NCBI RefSeq assembly: GCF_014805685.1
Contig: NC_060886.1
Coordinates: 14,634,608-14,698,607 of the forward strand
Length of the DNA: 64,000 bases
Direction of reading: 5' to 3'
From: Silurus meridionalis
Taxonomy: Eukaryota > Chordata > Actinopteri > Siluriformes > Siluridae
This document shows, in pieces, positions 49,249 to 63,197 of the stretch. The notes below the pieces were generated by a model, which saw only the letters and a list, made by a program, of their open reading frames with translations, did no database searches and was not told the DNA's origin. Positions within the stretch are counted from its first letter, which is position 1. Each line of letters starts with the position of its first letter. Both the position numbers and the translations under genes were made by a program.

Positions 49249-49821
49249 CTGAAAAAGAGATGATGAAAGTGGTTACTATGGGATGTATGCACCTAGGAAC
49301 TTTTAGGGTTTAGGGTACGGCTAAGAAGACTGTCCTAATACAGCCATAGATATGTATACCACAGTAACTGCTGCAATAATACGCCACATTTAAATTGCAA
49401 AAAAATAATAATAATAAGTGCAACATCAATGATTGCTGTTATTACGGATGTCACTAATAATGATACAGTCTACAGTCCAAACTGAAATGAAATATAGTAT
49501 TTTGCCTTCCTTATCCATTACCGTTTTTTAAAGAAGTAAGGCCATTTTTTTTTCTTTGTCATTTAAAGGAGTGTTTTTTTTTTACTTCATAATTGTACTA
49601 CATCTTTATTTTGCATGGCACCATTTTGCCACAGGCAAACTCCAACTCTGAGAAAGCCATTTAAACACATTCACAACCATTGTCTGAAGATGAAGGCTGT
49701 TTGTGAATGTACAGTATGTTTCTTTATAATGGTTATCTATGCCAGCACATGTACCATATACCTTTAGCTTCATTAATATGCAGCAAATTAATTTGCAGCA
49801 CAAATTTTGGTGTGTATTTAT

Positions 49822-50659
49822 TGGGCTGAAACAATTCCTCGAGTAACTTGATTATTTCAATTACAAATTAAAATACTTTCTTTAGTCCGTTTAACTACAC
49901 ATGGCGCACTGTGTTTCCCACGGACCATTATTACTGATGCACCACAAACTCTGCACAGGTAACACAGAAGATAATGCTGAATGAAAAATAAAGGAACGTA
50001 GAGAAAACAGTGAGGAGAAGATTCAGGGCAAAGAAAACGGCAGAAAGTTTTCAAAGTTTGGGATCATTTCAAACTAAAACAATAGAATACACTGCACACC
50101 AGTTGCCGTTTTTTCAGTAATTTAAAATTGATTTCTATATTTTTATTTATATACAGTGCTCTCAAAATGTCCCTCCTCAGTGGCAGCGTAGAGCAGGTAG
50201 AGGAGCACGTTTTTAAAGCTGGAGATAAATACACAGATTTAGTGCATGAAAGATTTTAAGCAGCTTTCCGTAGACAAGAATACCACATCACGATACTGTG
50301 CGAGTTTTAATAAATAAATACATGAGTGAGAATAATTATAAGTTCCATTCAACAAACATTTTCCCATAACCCACTCTAAGCGGCCACTGCGGAGGGACTT
50401 TTTCAACGCACTGTATTTGCATTTTGATGTAATATGGCAATTAAATGCACTAAATGGGTTTAGCAATTTCATCAATCAAAATGAAATTTTTTCTACAAAA
50501 GAAACCATTTACTTGTTTATTTTAAGAGACCCGTCTTATCTTCACTCTCTTATTTAGTATTGCTCTTTAATAAAAAAAAGTACTTCTTATCCGATTATTC
50601 GATTAATCAAGAATATAATCAATACTCGATTACTGAAATAATCAATAGCAGCAGCCCTA
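49822..50659 (+). mobile_element. hAT derivative with a BED-finger fragment (838 bp)
   Basis: The ends are (T)GGGCTGAAACAATTCCTCGA and the complement of CAATAGCAGCAGCCCTA. They are flanked by an 8-bp near-duplication, GTATTTAT at 49814 and CTATTTAT at 50660 (7 of 8 match). Near 50045 the plus strand reads KVFKVWDHFKLK, like the BED zinc-finger start of hAT transposases, but no long frame follows. A shorter sibling is at 8995-9356. It is most likely an internally deleted, non-autonomous copy. Confidence 0.75.
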
Positions 50660-51630
50660 CTATTTATTAAATAACACAGATATGTGTGTGCTCTGAAATT
50701 GTCCCCATAGTGGATATGTCAAGAAATGTCCGCACACTTGTGTGTGTTTGACATTGTCCCCATTAGCAACCAAAATAATCCCCAATGTGAAGTGAAATTG
50801 TCAGGTGTTTTAAAAAAGTAACAAATACTACGGATCACATGTACAGGAAAGCAACCTCTCTCTATGTGCTATATATTTTCCCATTTTCCTTGTATGCAGG
50901 TGTGTTTGTGTGCCAGATACATTTAATATATAACATTGAAAACAGAGATACAAATTCATGCTGCCTTTAAATGTAACCAAAACAGTGAGAAATAAGTCAA
51001 ATAATAAGTCAGTATTAGCCTTAATGAAATTAAAGAGGCGAAAAATTGCGTTGTTGCCAACATTCTTTTCCAACTCACAAGTGTGGATTGCTATTTCGAG
51101 AGTGCAATGTTAAATTGCTGCACCATAGATTCAGTAAAAGGTTTCTGATCAGACAGCTGTTAGACTTTTACAACCACGGACTGCAGTACAGTATGAATCT
51201 GCACTAGAGCACTGCACATGACCTTTACTCTGCATTGAAAGGGCTTCAATCAATTCTGACAGTCTTTAAATGCAAATCCGCACATTATATTCTACTACGG
51301 GGTCAGTTGAAGGTTTTTGGCACATGTCACTAATTAAATAAAATGCCATGTTTGCCACTGCATGTCACTTTTTTACAGTAATGACTACATTTCAGTGGGA
51401 CCTGAATTACTTGAATATGAAGTACTTTATAATAATAGACATTGAAAGCCAACAGTAATTAAATGAACACTCGTTATAGCAGAAAAGAAGCTGAGAGTCC
51501 ATAACACATCCAACTGACAAAAATAAATAAAAAAATACAAAATAATAATAATAACAATCATCATATTAATACCAGTTTCCACATCCCCAGCACAGAACAA
51601 GAACCTGATTGTACAGTGAGAACAGGATCC

Positions 51631-51740
51631 AGAGATCTGCCCTTTCCCCCCTCAATTTGCAAACACTGTGCTGTAATGTATATGTGAGAAAAAAGGTTTC
51701 CCCAAAACTTGGAGGCTGCACAGACAGCTTAGCTTTAAAC
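51631..51740 (+). repeat. SINE 3' body fragment
   Basis: The shared strings CTGTAATGTATATGT and AAACTTGGAGGCT(G/A)CACAG align this stretch with 53768-53870 in the same orientation. It lacks a recognisable tRNA-like head, so it is a 5'-truncated copy. Confidence 0.65.
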
Positions 51741-52049
51741 TGATTGAACTTACTCTTCATATATTTTTCCTCTATACAATTTCACAAATGCTATATATTT
51801 TTGGGGTACAATACTTTAAATATGATAAAGTTTTACTAATGACATACAGTTAACCACCGATAATTTGCATTTCAGAACTTGCTCGGAAAATGTACAGGTT
51901 CTCATTTGGAACCTTACTAACAGGAAGTTGCGGATTATCTTAAAATTTGCGGGAATCCGCAGCGAGGTCTAATACTGTACACTATTACATTTATAAAGTG
52001 ACATAATGTCTAGATGAATTCACATGAATTTACATTTACAGTTGGCAAA

Positions 52050-52132
52050 AGCTTAGTGGTGGCAGGATTTGAACTCATGACCCTCTGATTAAAAGTACGA
52101 CATCTTTATTACTGAGCTATTCCTGACCCCAA
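52050..52132 (-). repeat. tRNA-derived SINE head
   Basis: The minus strand shows an A-box-like TAGCTCAGTAATAAAG (52119-52104) and a good B-box GAGTTCAAATCCTGCC (52076-52061) with tRNA-like spacing. The acceptor stem does not pair and there is no CCA-side structure, so I call a SINE, not a tRNA gene. The body downstream of the head is degraded. Confidence 0.65.
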
Positions 52133-53705
52133 ATCAGGAACTGACCATACAAATACAGTTATAAATAAAACACAATTACAAATGATAAGCTTTCCATGCC
52201 TGATGCAGTTGGAAATTTGTCAGAAACTGGATTCATATACCTGCTGTCACACCTCACAGTGAGAAGGATGTTGAGGATGAAGAAAAAGAAACCCAAATAT
52301 CAGGTTTACAATATGATTGTCAAGGTTCAAAGTCAACTGTTTAATGGCATTTTCAATACAAAATGTGGTTTTGAAGCTTTGCAAGCAATCAACCCAGTTT
52401 AAGAATATTTTGTTGCAGCTAAAATTCAAACATCATTGGAATTGCTGTGGTGTGATCTGCTGAGATTGAAATCAAAAGCTTTGCCCTTGCACACATCAGC
52501 ACATACAATGGGAAACAAAACAAACACCTGAAACTCAAGTGTAAAATATGGCACTGGATCATTGATGAGGTTATTCGTGGCTAGTGGTTCAGGGGCTCTA
52601 ATAAAGACTAAGAGAATTATGAATTCTGCTAATTACCAGAATATTTCTGCGCTTTCCTTTATCAAAGCATGCATAGAACTACTTCTACATTTGTGTGTAA
52701 AGACTACCACTGAGCATACGGAAAATACTATTTACCACACTTGCATAAGCACAGCTGAACACATTGGACTTTAATAAACCCAAATGGTCTAAATGGCTGT
52801 GTATATTGCATGACCGTGATTATTTGCATGAAGAAACACCCCCAAATTACCATATACCGTAAGTACTACATAGCTCATGGCACTGTTTGTTGCAGACAAC
52901 ATGGAACATGTCAAAAGGTCTAAGAAAATGAATTTTACAGAGAGTGAAAAACAGATATTTATGCAAGTGGTTTGTCCAAGAAATAATATATACTCTTATG
53001 GGTACATGTTGTCCAAACTGCATTCAGAGATCCTACAATAGATTGAAAATCTCCTATTATTAAGAACTTTATCAATTATATTCTATGCATACAAATGTGT
53101 GTCTGCCTGGATAATACAAAAATGCATATTGCCTCAGTCAGAAGATTCAGGCTTGGCCATGAACAGAATTTTTTAACAAAATTTGTGCCTAACATATTTT
53201 TTAATTTGGCACCAAAAAACGAAGAATAAATGCTTTGTATGGCCATCTCTAGTTCTGAGTTTGTGCTAGAAAACCTCCCTGTCCACCTTCCTGAATACTA
53301 ACACCCGCAGCGTCTTTCCTTACTGGTTTTAAGTCTTTCCCTGTTTTAGTTTGCAAAGTCTTGAACCTTTTCTTGCTCTTTCCCAATGTCTTGATATTGT
53401 CTTGCATTGTATAGCATGTTCAGTCTTGTTTGTTTTCTGCCTCTATTATTAACTTGCCTCCTAGCTACATGAGCATCTTATGCTATCAAACATTTGGCCT
53501 GCTGTTCTATTTTTCCCTGTAGCCTTAGCTGGAAAGGTTTAAGCCACAGGTCTTAATGTAATTCTGGCATGTATGCTGTTTAAGTCAAGCTTACATTTAA
53601 AAGCTGCTTCCTGAATTATGGGTTAAAATATATCTTGCACTTTGAGGTTTCAGCAAAATAGGAAATGACTGCATAAAAAAAAAAAAAGATTAAATTACAC
53701 GACTT

Positions 53706-53880
53706 AGGGCAGTAGAGGATCAACGGTAAAGGCTCTGGGTTACTGATCAGAAGGTCAGACATTCCAGAGACCTGCACTCTAACCCCCAACTTGTAAACAC
53801 TTTCACTGTAATGTATATGTAATAAATAAAGCCTTCTTCTAAACTTGGAGGCTACACAGGCACCTCAGATTTATTCTTCA
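53706..53880 (+). repeat. tRNA-derived SINE copy
   Basis: The head GATCAACGGTAAAGGCTCTG, then TTACTGATCAGAAGGTCAG, is a degenerate A box/B box region typical of fish tRNA SINEs. The body contains ACTGTAATGTATATGTAATA followed by AATAAAGCC and matches 51631-51740. Confidence 0.7.
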
Positions 53881-56800
53881 CATCTCTTTCCTCCATGCAT
53901 TTGGTGATAATTGTATTTCTGCGACTACTCTAAAAAGGCATTTTAGATTTTAACGCACCCAGCACTAAATTACCATGAATTATACTTAGCATTTCTTTTT
54001 ATCGGCCCTAGATACCAGATAATAGTGTTGCCCTTCATACCAGCAGATAGACAGATGCTGCTGAAGAATGCTGAACTGCTGACTGTAAGAAAGTAAGAGA
54101 CAGACACTATGGTAAAGCGAGAAAGCGAGAAGAGGAGAGAACACAGCCTCAGTGATCTCCTTATTGACACTTCTGCACCCAGCATCTGTTTAAAGATTCA
54201 TGAGGCAAGTAGGTGACCCTCATCTGCTGAGCAGCCACTAGAGCACATAAAACATGTCTAAGCGAAACATTAGCTCCCATTTTGCATGCTGTGAATGTGT
54301 CACATTGCACCTTAACTACACCAGTATCAATTACCAGAACTGCAACACAGCCACTTAGCATTAGATTTATTGCCCACGTGACAAGGCATCTTACAAATCT
54401 CCAGAGTCCCTACTACATCACTGCTCTGATCCCTGGCCAACAAAGATATCCTAAGTGGGTACTGAATGGTTCGGTGATGTTCATTTATTCTTCATGATTA
54501 TAGAAAGATGCTACATATAAACCAAGTATGATTTTCATTTGAATTCCTAGGGTTTTTTTTTTTTTTTTATGAACAAATGTCCACTTCCATTTCTTTTCCT
54601 GACATCCACTTTATTTTAGAAGCATAAGGACATGCTGTTTGATGAAATGTCAAAAACTAACTGCCTGATTATCAAAAAAAGAGAGAGAGAAATACAGTTT
54701 GCAGTGTTTTTTAGCTCAAATGATCTTTCTTTAGAGCCAATTCATCTTCAGTTAAGAGGAATGTATATTTCTTTTAACAGTATGAAAAAAGTCAAGGTCC
54801 AAAATGTGACGATTAATAGCCCTGCAAAATTTTCAATTACAAATTGTATACACTGGCAAGCATCTGTATAATTATGCATTCATGTTTATGCAATTTCCTT
54901 TTACTGACAAATAAGCCCAGCTCCAGGACTCTGCAATAAGTGCTCTCGTGTAACATACAGCACATAGTTAACACTGGAGAGTGAAGATCTGCGACAAACT
55001 GTGATTATCCTAATAAAAGTGTATTGTTGATTACGGAATCATTTCCACTCACAAACTGATTGGGAACTAATCTAATCAGATGAGGGGCGAGATGAATATT
55101 CAGCAGCCTGATATGCACCAAGCACAATAACAGATGGTGTGCAGGATGATAGGAAATCAGTTCTCGTTGCCTTACACGAAATTAGCAGTCATGACACAGC
55201 TTATACATTATACATACTGATGAATCATTCTACATGGAGAACTGTGCAATATGGAACATCTTTAGAAATAAATGTAAATCTAAATATAATTTAAATAAAG
55301 TAGCAAATTAAACATTATAATCAATTATAATACAAGAAAATAATTTTCTTCAGAGAATAGAACATTGCCAAAATACAATCACAAGATCCCTGGTTGGAGT
55401 CTCATTAATTTGGTGAAATCTTTTTAATTTTATATCCAGACATGAAAATCTAAAAATGAACAAATTATTGGTCATTGTGTTTTTGGTTCTTGATGTTCTT
55501 GTTCTTGCTCTTGTTCTTCATTGTGTTATTGTTCTTTTCTTCTTCTTTTTTTTACCATCATTATATTGTATAGACACAATTTAAATATTTTCATTATATG
55601 TACCAACAACCTTCCTCATCAAATTCTTCTACTTCTTCTACTCGGGCAAATCAGTAGCTTGAATACACAGGACAATGTCGGTGTTTGGATTATTGCTTTA
55701 TTAATTTGTAGTTGCCTAGCAGACTACTTTGCCAGCGTTGCCTACTTCCTATTAACCTTTACTAAAAGAAACACAATCTTTACTGCATATGTATTAAATA
55801 AATGCCACTTCATGCAGGTACAATATACATATAAATCCCACACACATTACACACATTAGGCGATGCTCAGTTTGGCTGATGGTACAACAGCTTTTTGCTG
55901 TGCATTATGGAAATGTGCGATTAACATCACAGGAATCAGCACGTTATTAATTATGCATCTAATTAAATATGCATCCAATTGTCTAATTATGCAAAACTCA
56001 GAGTTAAAATATTATGAGTGCACGCTGGGCACAATAGCCGCGGATCAAAATAAATGACATGCATTACACCTTATGTGGGAAAAACATGTTTAACATGTTA
56101 AAACAAGGTACTTTAGAAGATTTCTAATGACACCAGCCCAAATTCTCTGTGATCTACGCATACCCAAGACAGAATTTGTGGATGTTTAAAATAATACCTC
56201 AGGTACTAATACAGAGTTCATTATGTTTCAATTATTCAAGTCACAGACATCAATGTTTGGAGAAACTTACAAATGTGTTTATTTATTCAAGATTCTGTGC
56301 AAATCTAGTGCTTTTTAATAATATTAAACATCTGTTTACCTCTGTATGTTATTTATTTGATATATTTCATGCATTCTTTTTTAACATTTTCTTTATTCAT
56401 AATTTTGCTTCCTTCATACTCTGAGAATGAAACTAAAATCAAATCATAAAGGAAGTTTTAAGAGTCAAATCAAACTGTGACAAGAATATATTGTTACACC
56501 TCTACATCATCGATAACAGTTAAACAACAAATTACAAATTAGTGTGTTAAAACACTTGAGAGTGGAAGACAATAGAACAGAGTAGACTTTTATCACAATA
56601 GAAAATAAGAAATGTATTTATTTTTGTTCTTTTCTTTTGTTCCACGTTTATATTGGCACCACGAACAAAACGTTTATGCTTTTACTAAATCTTAGACCTC
56701 CTTATAAGAATGCAGACAAAATAAAGCAGTGGTAGTTAGTGAAACAAATACTGTTTAAATGATCAAATACTTGAAAGTTGAAAACAAAGAACAAACAGTG

Positions 56801-57902
56801 GTGATCAGCGATAGATGGAAACATCAGCAAGCACACTGCTGGTGAGCCGACTCAAGTCAGTTCATTTAAACAGTAGATGTAATGCAAGATCTACTGAGCG
56901 CAGAACCATCGCAAAATTCTGCTTAAAAAGTCTATATGTTTTTCTTTATTTAAAATTACTTGTTGATCTTGTGTCTAGGTCGCAATGATAATATATAAAC
57001 AAAATGATCAGATAAACTATATCTGCACAGTCTTCCCTCCTCTGTTTATTGGTGAAAATGTTATTACAACCCATTAGGTATTCTACATGTGTACACCGAC
57101 ACCAAATCCCTCATAGATGTAAAATACCTGGCACGATAAAACTGATTAACATTTAAGTGAGCAAAAAGGAACCAAAGGTCGACATTTTAAATCCTGTTTC
57201 TAAGCCCTAAATTTCAGATTCCGCTTACTTTCCCAAAAGTCCAAATGCGCACATCATTTCTCTTGTACTCATTCCAGTGGAAACACTTCCTCGTTGAGAC
57301 GTCGGTTGTCAAGCCTCATTGGAACACGGCTGTCAGAAACGAATGCAAATATGAGCCTCAATTAGACTGCTGAAAAGCCAAGCCTATCACAGTAGGGTCT
57401 CAGGAAATCAAATGTTTTGCCATGAACACTAAGCATACAGATGAGCGTTCCCCTTCCACACAAAGCAGACCTTCGATAAACAAACAAGGTTTTGTCCCGT
57501 TTTTTTTTTTAAAGCTTACAAGAATGGCCCCAATGTCATTTTTAAGCAAGTTGGCTGCCAAAATAAATCTTCGGCCTCTGTCCTTTCCTGAACATATTAC
57601 TTTTAATTAAAAGTCATGGTGATATTTACCCTCTTTTCTCAATGTGAATGAGGAGAAATCAGCTGGGACTAGCTAATCCATCTATTTAATGTGCAATGAA
57701 AGCCTTCTGGCTGAAAATCTTAGCTCCTTTGTTAATTATGATTATCATTTTAATCAGGACCATGGCGGGAAATAATAGGGGGTAAATAAATAAATAAACA
57801 AAAACCTACTATTTAGAAGTGCAATAAACTACAGTTGAGCGGGTTCTTTCATACTACCATGATGTCACAGGCACACAAATAAATATGGGTTTTTATACCC
57901 TT

Positions 57903-57906
<4 letters not shown>

Positions 57907-57936
<30 letters not shown>
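57907..57936. repeat. (CA)n microsatellite
   Basis: About 15 CA units. Confidence 0.95.
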
Positions 57937-57941
<5 letters not shown>

Positions 57942-60900
57942 CACAAGGGATATGCAAAATGCCTGAACGGTAAATCGAGCTCAAGATTAAATCAGGAACC
58001 AGAGTGCTTTGAGATGGAAACATGGTGCTGCTGTGCTGTCCAGAAATGTCAACCGGAATGCAAAATTGCTGCTAAAAATTAAACTAATTACTAACTCAAT
58101 TTGTATATTTAGATTTTTTTCTCACAGGAAACAAGAGTTACAGCAACTTTAAGAATCAACTGTATGTGCTGTATTAGTTACTTTTACAAATGTTCTATTA
58201 AATGTATTATTTTATACATGCACATCTTGGCATGGATTATTTGTGGGAAACTGGATATTGTTTTGCAGTTGTACTTAGATATTCTGCAAATTAGCAGCAA
58301 TTACATTTGATTGATTGATTTATTACATATCTAACGGTATAGTTATATCTGGTTTTGTGGAACGTGCAAATTAGTTCCTGTTCGTACGCACTTACATTAT
58401 AGCCACAATAAACAGTTATCCCATCATCATCCTCTTTGACCCCTCTCTCTTACAGACTCAATGACCTGCTCACTGTTATTATACAATAATACATCATATC
58501 AAAGAATATATATTGTAAATATATGAAAAAGAATGTCCATAGTTCAGAAACTCCTAATTTATAAACATTAGCCACTGCTGCTTCTGTAACAGATTCTCCG
58601 TCATATTGCTTTTATGGAAATTGTTTAGCTTAAGGCAGCTCATAGAGTTTTCACAGACGTTTATGTTTTTCCTCATTCTGGTTGAATTTTTGTAACGTGT
58701 TTAAAAAAAAAAAAGCAATGATAAAACAGAATGTTTATGAATGACTGGCCAGAGACTGATGCCCCAATTCTCTGCTTAAAAGTTTGATACTGATGAGTTG
58801 TTTGTCCATGACTCTGTGGCTGTACTCAGAAATGGTAAGATGAGATGCCAATATGAAACTAAACATATCCGCTTTGAACAGTCCCTATAGTAGCCACTAT
58901 CTAATTGCTCTTAGTTTAAATATTTTTGCAACCATTCAGTCAAGTAATTGAGTTTGTCATACATTAACAATATTTTTATAGGTGGTTTGTTCTTGCTTAT
59001 GCTTACCACACTGATTTAGAGTACCGAACAGGGCCTTCATAACTACCTGTACACCTAGACCTTTATCTGCAGAATCTGCTTTTGCCATTTGCATTGGCAT
59101 ATAAGACTTGTCTGTTTGTGTTCTGTCTGATGCCTGCTCTGATTTCAGAATTGCTCTAAAAGGCAGTGGCATTCATATTGACGTTCATATGGGTTCATCT
59201 TCAAATGTCAAAGAGATTAGCTCCAAGCTTCACTGTCCATCTTTCATCTCCTCCACTTTCTTCCTATATAGTAACAGATTTACACATTGCCCCTTTATCA
59301 GCACATGGCTCAGCACAACGTTCACCTGGGTAATTCGATCAAATGGATGTTAATGCATGATAAAGACAACGCAGATTAAAAGGAATGGTTGATTCACTCT
59401 AAATAGAGTGAATTAATTCTCGCAGTACTTTAATTAGGCTGAGCTTTGCTCGACTGCGATTTCACACTCGCAGCATTCCTTCCTTATTTTAAAGTGCGAC
59501 CAAAACATTGCTCTGTAGGCTGCACTGATCCTCCGTCCGATGGCAATTAAGTGCAATGCTGAACAGACACGCCAGCTATATTGGTGTAAACACAACTGTT
59601 CAGCCTCATTGCCCAAGGCAGTAGCATGGGTTTTAAGCCTTCTCACACAAAAACATGCACTGAGCCTACTGTTCCTTAGCCCACATTATCCATGCATACT
59701 TCGTAAATCATAGACAAAATTTAATTAAAGCCATTCATCATCACCAAGTAATGTAATCAACACCCAGTGAAATGGAGCCATCACTTCCTTCAAACGGGTA
59801 CGCCTTCCAAACCACCAAATCTCAATACATCACATTCAAAACTACTCACCGTTCAATAAAGCATCATAGCCATATATCACAGTCGTGCCGCTACAGGGGA
59901 CTCAGCACCTGCACTGAGCCATGCATTTTTAAACACAAAGCCCCAGCCACTCACAATGCCTAAGATACAATCCTATGGGATGGAGGTCAGACCCCTGGCA
60001 AGGCTGATAGAATATCTATTTTTTCCAATGTTCGTAGGTCTGCTAATATGTATATTTTCTGCATGAGCTCTATTCCAAGGTGGGGGGCCTTTGCCTTAAT
60101 GTCAATCACATCAATAATGCATTGGCTTTCTTTGGCACAACAACAGTAAGCCAAATGCAAACTTTTTATGCAAACAATTCCCCTGAAAAAAAGCATTTTA
60201 CTGCACTGTCTTCAAGCCTGGTGGCCCATTAGTCTGGGAATAAATGTATTATTGAGTGTAGAATACCTCTGTGGCGGCAGGAATTCTCTCAATAGAATTC
60301 CTGGAGTGTGTGCCTCTTACCCACAACTTACACAGGCAAGTGCTTAGGTAAGTATTCCTGTTGTTTAAAACATTTCAGTCCTCGTACTATTTTCGGATTT
60401 TTATCAGCCTCCAGAGATGAGATTTTTTCTTTTGTAGTATTACTAACGCATTTTGCAAAACATTATTCTGTAATAATCCAAAACCTGACATTCAATAGTT
60501 CTGGAAGAGAACTATGACTCAATGTAATAATATACTGGTCTGTAAATAGACGGAACCTGTTGTTGAGCTAATATATCGCTTTGAATGCTAATAATATAAT
60601 GACTTAGAAATTATGATGCACTGGGCGTGTGATGGCCTTCCTTGTTGATTTTCCCATAACCACAGAAACATTAATTTGATCCGGGGGATCGTCCATAAAA
60701 CTAAGTTCCTGTTATTACTCACATCACAGCATCTATATATAGTCATTCTTGCTCAGTCTCTTGAAGTTAATGAAATGCAGCTTGTTAGGGAAAAGCCTGT
60801 CGTTAGATTTCCCCACATCAGAAAATTTTGACAAGTGCTGACACGAGAAACCACGTCCATTAATGATAGATAAACCTCACCATATTTTAACAACTACAGT

Positions 60901-63171
60901 ATATAGTATAAAAAAAATACATGTCCTGGTTTAACATGATTTTAACCTGTTTTTAAGATTATTTGCAGCACACAGTCTCTGTGAAAGAGTTGTTGCTATA
61001 GAAACGAGAAATGTATTCAAATGAGCGCATCATTATAATATAAACCAAATTGGTCTTTCGTAGAAAATTAATTGATTCCTTTAAAAAGAAAATCACATTT
61101 CTGAATTCAGCACTGCTGTGCTATAATATTATTGCTATCCTTTCTTGTACAATAATGTTCCTTTATTTTAGCATACGTATATACAGATTATTTTTTGCGC
61201 ACCACAGGTTCTAAAATTGAATACAAAATGCTGTTTCATATATTTTCATATGAATAGAACTTACAGTGCTCTCCTAAAGTGACAGTTGAGTATCATGGAT
61301 GCAATGAATCATAGAAATTATGAACTAATCAAAAATATTTGAGTTATTGCACTCAAACATGCAGCACAAAAGCACCAAAGTGGTTTTTGTCATTGGTGTG
61401 TTATTAAATTGTGTAATTTTGTTAAGGAATAGCCAAAGCAAAGCTGTAAAGAAACAATTCCATTTGTCTATTAACATCCATTTACAACATTGTGTTATAC
61501 AATAAACTAATAAAAATTCATTTTAAATTAAGGAAAAGTAACAAGACCAGATCTACTAAGATATTCGAGTGATGAGAAAAAAATCAGCACTTTGAGAAGA
61601 AAATCATTAAGTCGTTAATGATTTAACACTTGTTCTCTACCCCGTCCATCCCTGTGGAATGTATACATGTTTCTATGCAGGTGTGTTAAATAGCAGAGTT
61701 TCTTTTGCCCAAAAGTGAGCCATGTGTTAGCTCTGGTGTATCAAAGCACGCAGTGTATCAGCACACATCTCTGCTGCAACAGCAGGGGCCTAATGTAGGC
61801 TTTAGTAGTTTGATGTCACCCAATGGTACCATGACAGCAAACTGTCAGATTTTGAAATATGCTCTTTTCAGATAGCTGCAAGTCACATGCCGATGATTTT
61901 GTCACAAAACAAAACAATATCGAGGAGTAAGAGAGAAGAAAAATGGTGCTGTGGATACACAGCAAAAAAAAAAGAAAAAATGGCAAAGCAAATCTGACAA
62001 TATATAAAACATAAACACTTGCAAAATTATGCAAGTTACAGCTCCAGAGAACAATGCAGCCTGAATGTCAATTTTATTACAAGGCTCCTTTGAGCTTTTT
62101 GTCTCAGCAAAATAGGATGCCAAATGATTTCATTTCTTAAAGCTAGTATTTGAGCCTGCATTCTTCCTAAATTTCTCAGAGGCTCACAGCTCCACAGCTT
62201 TCATAAACAGAAGTGACTGCTTTTCTTTTGTTTGTTCTGCTTATTTATTTGCAGCAAGAAAGCAGATGGCAAGCATTAGAAGCATGAGCAGGAGTATACT
62301 CTTAAAAAAAATAATAAACCTCTCGAAAGCTCAATATCGCACATCGATCAGCTTATTAGCGTATATATGCAATGGGCTTTAAAAGTTGCCGCTTGAGTTT
62401 TAAATGTACTAATATTCTGTATTTATAGTGGCTTCAAGTTGCCAAGTCCTTAATTTGTACTACTTTAAGGTCTTACCAGGGCATTTCTCTTCCTGCTTTC
62501 GTGTTAACTGTGGAGGTAAATACTGCACAATGCAAAATGTCTGCCCTTCAGCTTAATAACAATATGCTACGCTACATTACCTCCCAGACCTGTTTCCTGC
62601 AGGTGCCAATTTTCCTGTGGAATGGAAACATTTACTATCTATTTATTATAATATGAGATTGGCCAGCAGAGGCTGAGCAGACATACAATTCTCCTTCTTC
62701 TGACATCAAATGTAATAATATCATGAGCGAAATTCTCTTATAACCACTACAGAAATGTAAGTTCAAATTTAATTGAATAGACTGCTTGCTTGCTTTGTAT
62801 AAATCTGAAAATAATATCCCAAAATAAAAAAGCATGCAGTGCAGATTCAAACTGATGTACATCATTTAAACAGTTCAGTGCCTATTCTTTTACTGTATTA
62901 TAATCTAGTAAGCGGAACTGGAAGACTGTGAAGCCACAGCTTATAACAAATTTAGTTACATATTGTTGTGGCATGTTTGTATTTTATATTAATAGTAGAA
63001 GTATGAGTGGTAGTGCTAGTACTAAACTACAGTTTCTAAACAAAATAACTAAATGTGAGAGTTTGCCAGTAGGGAAGAAGTGAGTGGCATAAAACTGTAA
63101 AAGGAGAAAGTTCTAGATGTAAATATAAATGACTTTTCACCCTGACAACTCACTGCCCCGGCAAGATTTTC

Positions 63172-63197
63172 CACACACACACACACACACACACACA
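63172..63197. repeat. (CA)n microsatellite
   Basis: About 13 CA units. Confidence 0.95.

Noticed and set aside
52050..52132. tRNA gene
   Set aside because: A and B boxes are present, but the acceptor and T stems do not pair well and similar SINE sequence lies nearby, so a SINE head is more likely.
62470..62560. Possible upstream lrp1b exon ending in a good GTAAGA donor at 62477
   Set aside because: It leaves a G before the junction, giving Gly instead of the cysteine needed to finish LDL-A1, and it shows no LDL-A pattern.
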